A stretch of DNA of 62,000 nt from Chrysomallon squamiferum (GCA_012295275.1 CM022666.1:7463265-7525264), one strand, 5' to 3'; counted from the first letter of the stretch, positions 24,467 through 37,343 are shown. Notes: a model not told the origin generated them from the letters alone. Translations and numbers: made by a program.

Positions 24467-26138
24467 CATGTGTGTCACTTGTTGAATAAAATAATAAGTA
24501 AATAATAATCATAATTACAGAATCATTAGAGAAAACAAATTGCCACATTATTAGTAAATTATTATTTTTGTTTGTCTTCTGTTGAAAACAGTTGGGAACA
24601 TTTAGCTCTAATATGTGTTTTCAGAATAAATTTATAACTGGATCAATGTTGAAATTTTTTCGAGAAACTGATAGCCAGGTATTTTTTTTCATAAATTTTA
24701 CCAGCAACAAAAATCAGATAATACTTAATACATAATATTTTGTGCCTTGGAAAATTATGAACAATAAAACACAAGTACTGTAAATAATAACCATCTGGCC
24801 ATAAATGTGTGCAAGTAATTGCAATTTCTTCAATATTTTTTAACTTATCTTAAACAATAATGTAATAAAAGGTATTTACAATTTTTTCATTTAAAATATG
24901 TCAAACTTGGTGAATGAGTAACATTATTAACATTCTTTCTACCACAAAGTCTGAAATTTAAACTGAATATTTAAGTATGCACATATAATCAATATTATAT
25001 ACATGCTGGCAAAAAGTAGACACATGCACTGCCAAAATTGTGTCCAAGATGACTTTGTCGTTAATACACATGCAGTATAATTACATCCTAACAAAGCAAA
25101 TTATATAAGCTCCATGCTGCACATGCAAAGATTTTATGGCACCACTACAATAGCCAGAAGAAAATAATTCAGTATTTCTTAAATGCAGATTGTTTTACCT
25201 TATACACCCTCGCACAAATTAGATCCAAAACAAGACAGAAGATCATGTAATAACATGCAATAAAAATACAAAGAACTGTCACATTAAAGATCACTTTGCT
25301 ATCACCTTTCCTTGCAGAATTACCTTTAAATCCACAAACAAATTATTACGTTATTGCAGTTAGCTTAAACTAAACAATACTAAGTTATATATACTGACAT
25401 TATCACAGCAAACTGATTTTTGACCCCAGGGCTGTCAACTTACAAATGCATAGATAAAAGGTCTCTATACTGACAGTTTTGTTTTTATATCAGTTCTGTA
25501 TCACACAAATTACATGGTGACAGATGTACAGCAAGATAAACAGCAGATATTTACTGCACTAATTAACAGATTCCTCTTTCTCCCCATTCAGTTCTATTAA
25601 ATAAAGCTTTAAAAATGAATAATAAAATGTTTGCAGTTAATTTTTCGTTTACAATATTGTTTATGTATTCAGTGGTTTGATCAACTAGTGGATCTAGTTA
25701 CTGCATACCAAGTATAAATAGAATATTTTTAAAAAAGCAGAACTAAATATTATGCATTGTTGTCTGTATCACAAATCAGATGTAATTTTACCTGTATCAT
25801 ATAGTCATTTGAATGAAGGTTATGCTGTCATGAGTGGTGAAAATAAAAATGTTACTTTACAGGTCGTAGAAGTGAAACAATCTACAAGTTACCATAAAAA
25901 AACACCTAATACCAGTATATTCTTTTATGACAAACATTAACCCATAATTCTGGCAACATTTAATATTATAATAACCATTTATATGAACATCTTCAACCCA
26001 CACAACATATCATACAAACAGTTCGGGTTCATCACAAAGTTCATCGAGTTATTCTCCTAATTGAAAGAAATTAGTCCTTTTTTTTTCAATTCAAAAAAAA
26101 ATATATAAGCATATACAAAAGTAAAATTAAAAAATATT

Positions 26139-26141
<3 letters not shown>

Positions 26142-26209
<68 letters not shown>
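26142..26209. repeat. (AT)n microsatellite
   Basis: About 34 AT units, self-complementary. Confidence 0.95.
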
Positions 26210-26214
<5 letters not shown>

Positions 26215-28946
26215 TTTTGTAATTTAATTTTTGAAATACCAGAAAAATAATTTAACAACCATATGAAGAATGTTAATTTTTTCTAAAATTTTCCATTATT
26301 TATAGTATTTGTTTTTACATTCCAAATTTGAGATCTCTAGCACAACAAGTTCATGCAGTGTCTACCTCATACAAGTTTCACTATTAGGACAAGTACAAAA
26401 ATGAATTGTGAAAAAAATGACACAGTTTTATTCAGTGTATTTCCACATACTCTGGCTATGGAGATAATGTTATGTATAATTATTATGTTATCTGCATGTA
26501 TCTTTTTTCTTTTGACAAACAAAAAAAATAAAAAGCCCCTGAAAATTTATCAAAAAAAGTAATTTTCTTAATGGATATTACAAAAACTGAAAAATGATTT
26601 TCTAAAATACTTAGCGCGATTCCTTAACAATAGGTGAGCAAAATCCATGATTAAAGACTTTACTGAAAACATCAATTTTTAATATTCTTTTATAAATTTA
26701 CATCAAAATTTAATTAAATTATTTTGTAAATGGCATTTGTCTCTTTAAAATTTTACACATCTTTTGCATACTACTTCACCCTGTCAACAAAATTAATGAC
26801 TAAGTACCATAGAAAACAAACTTACCTAGTCTGATTTATGTTATTATTATTATTATTGTTATTATTTTACTGGCATTTTGTATGATAATTTAAGGAAAAT
26901 GTTTGCTGAATGTATTTTTATATCTTCATTAAATATGAATTTCACCATGGTTTGTAACGAACATTATGACATGAAATACTGACAAATTTAACAACAAACA
27001 ATATGAAATACTGAACATAATCTTTAAATTCCATTTTGATTTTGAAGTGTTTTCAATTAAAAAGACGTAATAAAAAAGACACAAAAATGAAATGGTGATT
27101 GATAAGACAATTATCTGCAAGTAAAATATAAATTTATCACTTTCTGAGATGTTATTACCATCAAAAATGAGGAAAACCCATGAAAATACTTGACATTCAC
27201 AATCACATTAAATGTTTTATTAAATCATAAAATGGTTATGTCAAAATACATGTTATAAATCCTCTAAAAAAAAATGTCCATGATTAATCCAGAGTCAAAA
27301 GGGTAATAATAATCTGAAATAACTAAATATAAGTAGATAAGTTGCTTAATGTAAATTTCATTTATTATATATGAACTGAAACTGAAAAAAAAATACTGGT
27401 TTACACCATTTCATTTTATTTTTATCTTGTTATAATAAATTTTTAAAATGCATTAATGAAAACTGTTGTCTGTAAATTTTCATTAATTAAATTGCATCAT
27501 ACATGCATCACGATTTTGAGCATCCATATATATATATATATTTTTAATAATTTAAAAAATAATTTAAAAAATAATAAAATAAATAAATAGAACAAATATA
27601 ACAATTAACTATAAATAAATGTTTTTGTTGCAGCTGCAATATAAATTGTTTTTTTTTTCACTTTTGTTTTTGTTTTGTTTTTTGTTTCCCCTTTTCAGAA
27701 GAGGGGTTGGTTTGGATGTTAGTCCGTTCCGAAGTTAATTTACTGTTAGTATTAGCGTTAGTTGATTAAAATATTAAATATTTTGTATGTGTGTACGTAC
27801 GTTTTCAAGACGACCTTTGATCCGCTATCTATAAAAAAAGATAAATTTTGCCAGCTTTGTATTTCAATTCTATTGCTAAACACGTTGCAGTTTTGTTAAT
27901 CACGTCTGCAGCCAAGGTGAACACGTGCTTCTCAGTGTTGGTTAGCGGGCGTAAACCAGTCGATAAAATTAAACAGTTAATCTTTAGAATCAAATTTAGC
28001 TTTAAAATTTAGAACAATTACTGAAATATAAATGTAATGTTTATTCATTTGACATCCATAATTTATTATTTTGTTTATCTTTTAAATATAATTTTTATTA
28101 TTTATCCTAAGTTATAGATTAGTCGGACGTACTGTTATCAAACTTGCATTTGATTGGTTGATTTGTATCGGTTGATCAAAGTAAAAGGTTCATACATCTC
28201 TAATGATACTAATATAATCAGTGTGGTTAATTAATGGTGTTTACTTGTTTTAAATGTATATACTGATTAGTTTTATTATATTATTTATTATTAAATATAT
28301 AATTTGTATTATTAGTATTATACAAAAAGAATGATATTTATATTAAAAAGTATTTTCTTTCTTTTTTTGAAGAGTTCATTTCAGGCGCGATATTTAAACA
28401 GCTTTCGATTACTGATACGATTTACATTACTGTGTGTAACATAATTATAATTATAAATGAATAATCTTGAAAAGTTGGTGTACAGTAAATTCCCATTAAA
28501 TTGTCTTATACGTGTGTCACTTTGTATTGAATTACATTTATATTTCATTATATTATAAAGTTGATGATGCAGATAACAGTAACAGTAACGACAATAACAA
28601 CAGCAACAACAACAGTAATAATAATAGATTAATTAATTAATTTTAACAATCAAAATGTACATCAAAAATATACATAGTGTCGTGAACAATCAGAAATTCT
28701 AAACTGCATTTACATTCTCGTTGTCTTTCGTTTTTTCTTTACTTCCATGAGATTGTTTTATATATACAGTCTTGGGCAACCTTTGCCAATAATAAAGTAT
28801 ATGGGATAAAATAAGAAGCTATCGTAAAACACGGAGTCTGCACAGCGCCCGTTTACTCGTATTTTCATGGCCTAGCACTTACTTAGACAATAAAATGCTC
28901 TAAATATTTTTAAAATTTATTTATTTATTTATTTATTTATTATTAC

Positions 28947-28994
<48 letters not shown>

Positions 28995-29203
28995 TTATTT
29001 ATTATATATTTTTATTATCTTTTATTATTATTATTATTATTATTATTTTTAATTATTACTATTAAATATAGATATAAATGCTTTTAATATCAGAAAAACA
29101 ATAACAGCAAATTTTTACCTAAGTTTATAGCATGGAGAATAAATGTAGGTGAATAACTCAACAAAACAAAACTAAATCCAAACAAAGAGAAGATAATTCT
29201 TAC

Positions 29204-29240
29204 CTGCACAGTCAGTCAAGAAAAACGTCTTCGTTGTTTC
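29204..29240 (-). other. Probable noncoding first exon of desaturase B
   Basis: The minus strand reads CTGTGCAG then GTAAGAATT, a full-consensus 5' splice site breaking at 29204/29203, within the CpG-rich island nearest upstream of desaturase B. The exon's 5' end is a guess placed about 70 nt downstream of the CCAAT box. Joining to the acceptor at 22924 would give a leader exon followed by one coding exon. Confidence 0.55.
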
Positions 29241-29420
29241 GGCTTTTCTCACGAAGTGAATTCGGGACTTGCCGTTTTCTCACGAAGTTAGTTCGGAAAT
29301 CGCGGCTGATTGGTCATAATTAGATAAAAGGACTTTTTAGTGTGGCGTGATACTCTTGTCACGTAATCGGCCATTTTGCATTAGCAGGGGTTATCGGCAT
29401 CACGTTTACGAAGAAGGCTA
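29205..29420 (-). promoter_or_regulatory. Desaturase B promoter: CCAAT box, SRE-like site, 31-bp tandem repeat
   Basis: CpG-rich island. On the minus strand, in order toward the gene: AAAATGGCC (YY1-like, near 29370-29377), TTACGTGAC (29358-29366), ATCACGCCAC (29342-29351, one mismatch from the vertebrate LDLR SRE-1 ATCACCCCAC), and CCAAT (29309-29313). Then come two 31-bp tandem units containing CTTCGTGAGAAAA (plus-strand starts 29245 and 29276), and finally the leader exon donor. Known biology: SREBP acts with NF-Y at vertebrate desaturase promoters. That it does so here is inference. Confidence 0.5.
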
Positions 29421-30163
29421 ACTCAAGGTTGAATAATTATCATCAAAATATGTACTCCGGGTAAAAAGATAATTACAAATACTACGCAATAAAAACCAGT
29501 GAAAGGCCTTAGACTGCAATAATAAGATGAAGGAATATTTTTAGAATCGAATTTTCTAACAAAAAAAAAACGGCTGCAGTTTTCCTTTTTGCATCAATAT
29601 TTATTTTTTTATTTATATATATATATATAACTGTTTGATTCATAATTTTAATAATTATAATCAGGAAAGTTATCATTATATTAGAATAACCTTAGAATTC
29701 AAAATTAAGACGTTAAATAAAATAAAATAAAATCAATCATTCACAACATTTCTCCAACAAAAACAAAATGGTCTTAAGAACCAATACAGACTGAGTCTCG
29801 TTACTGATTAAATGTAGGCGACCACATTAATATGTAATTAAACTATTAATTAAATCAAAATTGCTTTTAACAAACTGATTTTTATCTAGAATACAGTTCC
29901 TGCTTAGCATTCTTCCTGCTAATGAATAAATAAATGTAGTATTATTTTACAATTTCTGGGTTCTGTCAAATATACTTATACGACTGAGTTGCCATTAATT
30001 TCTTTTTCATTATATTCAAAATATTTGAATAAAATCGTATTAGCATCTAGGTAACTCTTGGTAATTCATTAATCATTCTATTGTCGAAATAAAATTATAA
30101 ATATGAATATATGGTTTTACACAACCTCTTTAACGAAGAATAAATAAATAAAAATGTATGATC
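29421..30163. other. AT-rich spacer between desaturase B promoter and tRNA-Asp
   Basis: No gene was recognised. Mostly AT-rich sequence with a short (AT)n near 29.62 kb and AAAAT repeats near 29.72 kb. Confidence 0.6.
30150..30154 (-). terminator. RNA polymerase III terminator of tRNA-Asp
   Basis: Minus-strand TTTTT about 10 nt after the tRNA 3' end, the normal Pol III stop signal. Confidence 0.8.
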
Positions 30164-30235
30164 CTCCCCGGCGGGGAATTGAACCCCGGTCTCCCGCGTG
30201 ACAGGCGGGGATACTAACCACTATACTACCGAGGA
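30164..30235 (-). tRNA. tRNA-Asp (GTC)
   Basis: A 72-nt gene on the minus strand, without encoded CCA. The acceptor stem TCCTCGG pairs with CCGGGGA (one T-G pair), discriminator G. The anticodon stem is CCCGC/GCGGG with loop CTGTCAC, and the anticodon GTC lies at plus positions 30200-30202. The T arm is ACCGGGGTTCAATTCCCCG-like. A-box (TAGTATAGTGGTTAGTA) and B-box (GGTTCAATTCC) promoters are intact. It reads as a functional cytosolic aspartate tRNA, about 0.8 kb upstream of the desaturase B promoter and on the same strand. Confidence 0.95.
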
Positions 30236-30919
30236 TTACATGCTCATTATGTCGAGAAATAAAGATGTCAAGACTGGTGAAGTTGATAAAATAAAACGCG
30301 TAAATACTTAAGATCAGTTTAAATAAAAATAATCCTGTTTCTAATACATTTATTAATTATTCGAACTTTTTCTGATCTGTTCCGAATTTCATTTTATATA
30401 GGGCCTGTAGCGTAATGATTTTCCAAAAAGAATTTTTTTTTTATTATTATTATTTGTTTTTTAGATGCATGTTTTGTTGCAAGTTAATATACTTATTTAG
30501 TAATTATGCAATTTATATTTATCTTCTGTTAGCATAAATTTATTCAATATTTTGCTATGTCGTTTTTGTTTCACTGCTACTGAAGATAAAAAAAAGTTCT
30601 TACAAAGCAGCAGAAACCCGGACTATTACCGGTTGTCAGACTTGTTAAATCAGCAAATTTATTCAAACACTGACTGCTATGCATAACAACAACAACAACA
30701 ACAACAACAACAATAATAATAACAATAATAATAATAATAATAATAATAAATTGGAAGAATAATATAATAACTTTTCATATTAAAATATTCTTAAGATTGA
30801 TACTGATATTGCAGTATCGATCAATTCATAAAATTAAAATTAGTTAACGCATTATGTAAACACCATCATAAAAGAAAATGAAGAAAAAGACCCTCAGATC
30901 TGAAATCAGTGTATGTGGG

Positions 30920-30956
<37 letters not shown>

Positions 30957-32065
30957 GCATTATATATATATATATATATATATAACATACTGGCCACAAA
31001 CTCAGACAATTTTTGCCTCTTTTACTATCAGTATCATCACTTTGCAAGAATTATAAAAGCCTGTATTAGTCGATTCCCGAATAATTTTCATTGCACATCT
31101 CTTAGTATAATGAAGTCATAGCGTTTAACCAATTTGTATCAGAACTCATAAACTCTAGGCTTCTCCATCCAAGGATTAAAACTAGCATCCTGACTACAAG
31201 AATCAGCCAGTCCTGTTGTGATATTTATGACGTCACTGCTCAGAAATGGTGTTAAATCATACAAGTTATTACAGGGATGCATCAGACTGAAGGATGGGGA
31301 GGGAGTCAAAGTATGTACCCAATTCCCGAAACATCAAAGAACTCTTCTGGGTAAAAGACGGGTTGTCTACCTTCCATCTTTTCCTGTTCCTGTTTGCTTT
31401 CGCCGTCACACAAAACCTGTGCAGACTTAATCTCTGATCTCGTCTCGTAAATGAAACGTCCGAAGCATCGATCTAAAGAAAGGTGAAACGAAATCAATTA
31501 ATGAATTGAATTACCAAAGCCATTGTTTTTATTGGATTTCCTATAACGGGGACAAAGAACACACAACTGAGGTATTGAGCGATGAAGACCACTTCACACA
31601 AACTCTTCTTCAGGTGTTTACTTTTCCCATACCCTTTATCAGATCTTAATTCTTCAAGTTATATTTCTTTTCCATTTTTTCTCTTTTTTTTTTTTTTATA
31701 TTCCTTTTTGGTTGGTGTTATTATTGTAGTAGTAGTAGTAGGTTTTTAGATGTATTCCGTTTTGCTGTATTGTAGTTGCAGAATTTGAAGTAGAAGAAGT
31801 GGTAGAAAAATTAGTAGTAATTGGTTTAGTAGTAGTAGCAGAAGGATGTTGCTTCGAAGCAGAAGTAGCTGTAGTAGTTGTATTGAAAGTAATAGCAGGA
31901 ATAGCAGTAGTAATAGTAGTTGTAGTGAAAATAGTAATAGTAGCAACAGCACTAGTAATAGTAGTAGAACTGGTTTTAGCAGTAGTAGTAATAGTGTTAA
32001 TTTTAATTAATTACTTAGGAGAAATGAGAATTATATTTTGCGTAAGTATTTAATTTTCATAGATT

Positions 32066-32125
<60 letters not shown>

Positions 32126-32264
32126 GGTGATGTCAGTGGTTTTTGTATTAATGGTTATACCATTATTATTATCTTTTCTTAATTTTTATTTTATTTACAT
32201 CTTTGTTCGTTTTATTGAATTTTTTTATTTATTTATATATTAAATTAAAATAACATAATAACAT

Positions 32265-32299
<35 letters not shown>

Positions 32300-32342
32300 T
32301 CAATAATAATAATAATAATAAAAATACTTCAACACTGATATA

Positions 32343-32380
<38 letters not shown>

Positions 32381-32440
32381 ATTGCACGCGACATCTTTAA
32401 AAACTTCATATCACTGATACCTTTAATCGGGTTGTCACCT
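30236..32440. other. Intergenic spacer with simple repeats
   Basis: No coding exon was recognised. Contains AAC/AAT repeats at 30.69-30.75 kb, (AAT)n at 30913-30955 next to (TA)n at 30960-30984, a moderately complex block at 31.15-31.60 kb (with TGACGTCA at about 31228), a degenerate AGT region at 31.73-32.01 kb, (TTA)n at 32.07-32.13 kb, (AAT)n at 32.27-32.32 kb and (CA)n at 32344-32377. Confidence 0.55.
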
Positions 32441-32449
32441 GTTTCAAAA

Positions 32450-32760
32450 TGATATCGTCGAGTTTATCCAGGTGGCGCTGTCAATAGGAATATCCCATGA
32501 TCCTGTCGCCAAGATGGTAGCCTGATATGGCAACGAGAGAGAGATTATTTGATTAGAATTGGCAATTAATCAGCCAATAGACGATATATAATTATTGGCG
32601 AACGAGTTCGTTTGTGGATTACTCTTGTAATATCGACTTTATGCCGCGGAGTAAACTGAAGAGAAAATTAGCAGTGTCGGAAAATAAATATACGAGTTAT
32701 GAGAACAAATTTGATTAGATTAGAGAAGACAAAATTAAGCAAATTTATAGAGACGCCGTG
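32450..32760. promoter_or_regulatory. Complex island with three CCAAT boxes
   Basis: An island of non-repetitive sequence carrying three NF-Y type boxes within 41 bp: ATTGG at 32558-32562, CCAAT at 32574-32578 and ATTGG at 32594-32598. An ATG at 32641 opens only a 25-codon basic peptide (MPRSKLKRKLAVSE...) before a stop, so no gene is called. It could be a promoter of an unrecognised transcript or a distal element of the homeobox gene. Confidence 0.4.
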
Positions 32761-33426
32761 TTTTATTTAGATTATTTTATTTTATTTTATTATAGTTTAT
32801 TTTATTTTATTACTTTTTAATTTTATGTTATTTTATTTCTTTTTAATTTAATTTAAATTTTTAAATTTTACTTTATAATGTAATTTGAGGTTTTGATTAG
32901 ATATAAGTTTATTTTTTTATTATTATTATTCATTTTTTTATAATTTATGTCTATTAATTTAATTTTATAATGTAATTTGAGGTTTTAATTGTATTTGAGT
33001 ATGTTATTTATTTATTTATGTTAGTTGAGATTATATTTTGTTCTGTTTTGATCATATGTTTGTTTTATAATGCGCTTATTTATTTATTTATTTATTTGCT
33101 TATTTATTTATTCATTTGAAATTATTTTTATTTTTATTTTATTTTTTGTATTATTATTAATTTTTAAAAAAAATATATTTATGTAGTTCTAATAAATATC
33201 TTTACCTCCTTCCGGCTTCAAAAGCATAAACATATGAAAAAAGAAACAAAACGAAGGAGAGATAATGCAAAAAAATAAAATAAAAAAGAAGTATGAACGA
33301 ACTGCTTGTTAAAGTTTTATTTTTCTTTCTTTCTTTTTTTTTTTTTTATTATCATTAAAATGTTATTATTAATTAACTATTCTGAAATTTTATATCTTAT
33401 ATATATATATATATTTATATTTATAT

Positions 33427-33495
<69 letters not shown>

Positions 33496-34700
33496 CTAAA
33501 TACTTTCTAAAAAGAAAAGAAACGAAATTGTTTTGTCTTTCACAGCAGATATTACAAGCTGAAAAAACTGTATTTCTGGCGCCACCACAAAACCGAACAT
33601 AAACGTATCCGACTGTTCCTTCCCCCACTTTTTCATCGTCCACAATTTTTCTCTATTATCACCATTAACCATCTAATCGTTGAAACAAACTTTGAGCTAT
33701 TAAACTTCCATGGGTTCACGATTAATTATTTATTTGTTGGTAATTCTATAGTATTTGTTTGCAGCGCCGGAGAGCGGCACTCCAAGTTTTCGACTGGTCC
33801 GCATAATGGCGGCTGTTCGATAAACTTGTCAATTGCTCAATTAAAGCCTCGAGCGGAGCGCGTGCGAACTCGCGCTCATTTCGGTCGAAAGAGTGATGTA
33901 CTGCAGATAAGACATGGGTCGTCTCGTGAAAAAGCATTTGAATTAATTACGTTATTGCCATAATGAAAGTAAAATTAATATACAATTCTGATAACTGTCT
34001 ATTATACAATATTGTATTAATTTAATCATCATCAGGAAAGAAATGATAATTACATATATTGCTCTATCGGTTTTCACAGTCAGGTTAGTAAAATTAATAA
34101 AACCATTTCTATAATTACGACGGTATAATAAAGTTTATTGTCTATAGTAATAAGTTGATTTTCCCAATGTAAAAGAAAAAGAATAACTATAATTATCATT
34201 AAAAAAAACATGCAATCCGCCAAATTTTAATTTCTTTAGAACAATACCGGCAAGGTTTAACTTTTGCATTTAATAAAATAAGAATTTTGTTTTTGAACTG
34301 CAGGAATCAGCTTTATTCCGTTTTTTTTGACATCTAAGTTATGTTTTCGGTTTCTAACTTTAATAATATGATATCTGTATTGCAGTAGATTTATAGTTAG
34401 ATAATTTTCAACTACAACTGAGTTATGAGCTGTGTAATGCGTTGGAAAATACGTATTTTAAAATCAACTGTAAATGAAATGTATTCAGTTTAACCTTAGT
34501 TCACTGATGTAATCAAATTTTAACTTTGTCTCTTAAAGTATAATAAATATTTATTTGTTTGTTTGTTTGTTTGCTTTTCTTTTCTTCTTCTTCTTCTTCT
34601 TATAATTGTTGTAGTTGTTGTTGTGGTTGTTACTACTACTACTACTACTACTACTATTGTGAATGTCGCTAACAGTTTTCTGAGGTTTTATTTATTTATT

Positions 34701-34764
<64 letters not shown>

Positions 34765-35121
34765 TATAATTTCTATAATTTGTTTGTTTAGAGGTTTTTG
34801 ACGTTTTTTTCCGTCCTTATCTTTTTTTCATATGTTTCTAAAGTTTTCCTGGAAACAATAAAAGGTTGAAACATTTGAATATTATAAGAAGCATGTGGAT
34901 ATACCTATGTTTGTGCATGTGCATGTATTTAGGCGCGTGATATTTGGAACATTTTAAAATATATCCAGAAAATATATCATACATACAATTTTTTTTACCA
35001 TCTTTATACTGCTTTGACATATAATATCAGAGTACACAACAGTACAAGATAAAAATTAATTTAAACAAACAAGAAAAAAAAAAGGCTGAAAAAGACAAAA
35101 ACATCTTAATGTACCAAAAAT

Positions 35122-35189
<68 letters not shown>

Positions 35190-35649
35190 AATTGTCATCT
35201 CGTGATTATTAACTGACACAATGTTTCCTGTTTGAGTTTCACACACACAAACACACACACACACACACATACGCACAAGTTTGTGACTTTATTTATTTAT
35301 TAATTTAATCGTAACAGCAAAATAAACGGTAAAAACAATTATTAAATAACCAAAGAATAAATAGAGAAATAAACAATTAAATGATATTTGCAATTAGTCT
35401 GTGACAAGTATAATTTTAAAAATTGAAATAACTAAAGAAAGAATTATGATCAATTTTTTTATAATGGTAAATAAAAAAAAAAAATATTATATATATACAT
35501 ATACAAGCAGATAAACAGATAAATAAATGAATAAATTGGTATTTACATTAACTGATTAAGAAAGAAAGAAAGAAAAAAAAATTAAAAACGAAAAGAAATG
35601 TAAATAATTATTTAAAATATATCACCAGTTCAATAACAGTTAAATTAAC

Positions 35650-35687
<38 letters not shown>

Positions 35688-35890
35688 TGAAAAATAATAA
35701 ACACATTCATCATTTTAAATAGAATCATTATTAATTTAAAAATTCCTATTATCTATAAAATAAAACAAAAAGACGTATATTGTTTTACATAAGATATTCA
35801 TCGTAATGCATTTTAACTGAAACAAGGTGATAAAGTGGGGAAAACGTTTATTTTATTTATTACTTCTAAATGGCACAGTATCTTTTTCTT
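32761..35890. other. AT-rich flank upstream of the homeobox gene, with one CpG-rich island
   Basis: Mostly TTTA/TTA-rich sequence: (TTTA)/(TTA) at 34685-34761, (TC)30 at 35125-35184, (AAT)n near 35.65 kb. A CpG-rich complex island lies at 33.75-33.96 kb with AATGGCGGC (33805-33813) and GTCTCGTGAA (33921-33930). No coding exon was recognised. Confidence 0.55.
33431..33492. repeat. (TC)31 microsatellite
   Basis: Uninterrupted TC dinucleotide tract next to a short (AT)n. Confidence 0.97.
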
Positions 35891-35904
35891 TCCCCATTCA
35901 TCGA

Positions 35905-36060
35905 TTAATTGTCGAGGCGGGGCTAACGTCACTGCAGTCACGCGCCTTTTCTTATTGGCTAACGAATCGCGAACGTTCCTCGATTGTGATTGGTTAACCC
36001 GCCCCGACTTCCCGCGGTCTTTACAGCCCATTTTGGCGAGTGGTACATGTTTGAAATAAA
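35905..36060 (+). promoter_or_regulatory. Candidate promoter of the aristaless-related homeobox gene
   Basis: A compact GC-rich cluster: GC box GGCGGGGC (35916-35923), an AACGTCACTGCAGTCACG segment, ATTGG boxes at 35954-35958 and 35989-35993, and a reverse GC box CCCGCCCC (35998-36005). It lies about 0.6 kb before the first coding ATG. CCAAT and GC boxes work in either orientation, so direction is not fixed by sequence and it might be bidirectional. Confidence 0.5.
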
Positions 36061-36623
36061 CACGAAAGAAAAATGTAAACACCATTATTCGATGGCAAAT
36101 GTACCGCGGGTGTAGTGACGTTGTTCGCCATTTGTGTGTTTTTTAAACGAAGTGGTTTTCGCTAACTCACTTGTTTAAAAAAAAGAAAAAAAAAAAAAGC
36201 TCTTGAACACAAGACATTTTGAGCCTTTTAACCTCATGGGTTGGAAATAAAAATTCAGCAGACGTTATAATTGCTCGGAATAACTTTCTGTTAAATAATT
36301 TAAAAATTAAAAATTAAAAAAAAAATAAATAAAAAAAAAAAAAAAAGAAGAAGAAAAAAACGCATATATATAATTTATTTAATTTATGATATATTTTGTA
36401 CGCATATAAATCGTTATTAAGCTCTTGAAGTTAAAAATGCAAACAGTTCCTGGTTTTCTTTCCATGGTGTTTTAATATTATAATTCGTGGACGGATTTTC
36501 TTCCTTATTTTTCAAAAACTTTAAAAAAAAAAAAAAAAAAAAAAAAATATATAAATAACGACAGCAACACAACCAAGTTGGAAGTGGTGGAAAACAAAGT
36601 TCAGTTGATGTTTGAATTAAATC

Positions 36624-36750
36624 ATGGATCTTTCGCTGAAGAAAAAGTCTCCTTACGACATAGATAGTCTGCTAGGGCCGGAGAGACGACGAAAAACAGC
36701 GTCACCGAGGGAGGACGCAGAACACAACGTCGCTGACGATGGAAAATCCG
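36624..36750 (+). CDS. arx: Aristaless-related (arx-type) homeobox protein, coding exon 1
   Basis: First coding exon, 127 nt, 42 residues plus one base. The ATG at 36624 has an in-frame TAA two codons upstream (36618-36620), so it is the first possible start. Residues 11-18 read YDIDSLLG, an octapeptide/eh1-like motif like the YCIDSILG of Arx proteins, which in this family binds Groucho/TLE corepressors. A basic ERRRK patch follows. The exon ends AAATCCG then GTAATT, a usable donor at 36751, in phase 1. It joins the acceptor at 53324 with frame kept, making an Ala codon. The gene assignment depends on that junction, which is predicted and not proven by transcript data. Confidence 0.75.
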
Positions 36751-36845
36751 GTAATTTAAATTTAATTAGTTTAAGTTGATTACTTATTATTGTTGTTATT
36801 CTTATCATTACTACTACTATTACTACTGATGCTACTGCCACTACG

Positions 36846-36911
<66 letters not shown>

Positions 36912-37105
36912 GATTACTCTATTACTGTAGTGATTATATTTATCGTTTCTGGGTTTTATTTATTCATTTATTTATTTATTTATTTGTTTATTTGTTTATT
37001 TATTTATTTTATTGTTTTTATTATTATTATTTCCATAAATACTTCATTCAAATATATTTATTTTCTTTCTTCTTCTTCTTCGTCTTAATAATAATAATAA
37101 TAAAA

Positions 37106-37170
<65 letters not shown>

Positions 37171-37343
37171 GTATATCTGCCAAAATATTTGTAAATCAGT
37201 TTAACTAATTATATTTATTACTTTTCCTAAGATCTTTGATATCAATAAATCATTTTCCTTAACTTATTTTAATATATATATATAGTTATTCTTTTTGATT
37301 ATCAAAAAGTGTAATTTTATTTTTATTTAATTTTGTTACAATA

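Larger units (their letters stand above)
22924..29203 (-). other. Probable first intron of desaturase B
   Basis: A 6.3 kb AT-rich stretch between the acceptor at 22924 and the strong minus-strand donor at 29203. It contains (GT)n at 24419-24462, an (AT)n tract of about 68 bp at 26142-26209, a CpG-bearing block at 27.78-27.97 kb, and (TTTA)n/(TTA)n at 28.92-29.05 kb. No other coding exon was recognised. Confidence 0.6.

Noticed and set aside
32641-32718. Short basic ORF (MPRSKLKRKLAVSE...)
   Set aside because: Only 25 codons, no recognisable domain and no convincing splice donor to extend it.
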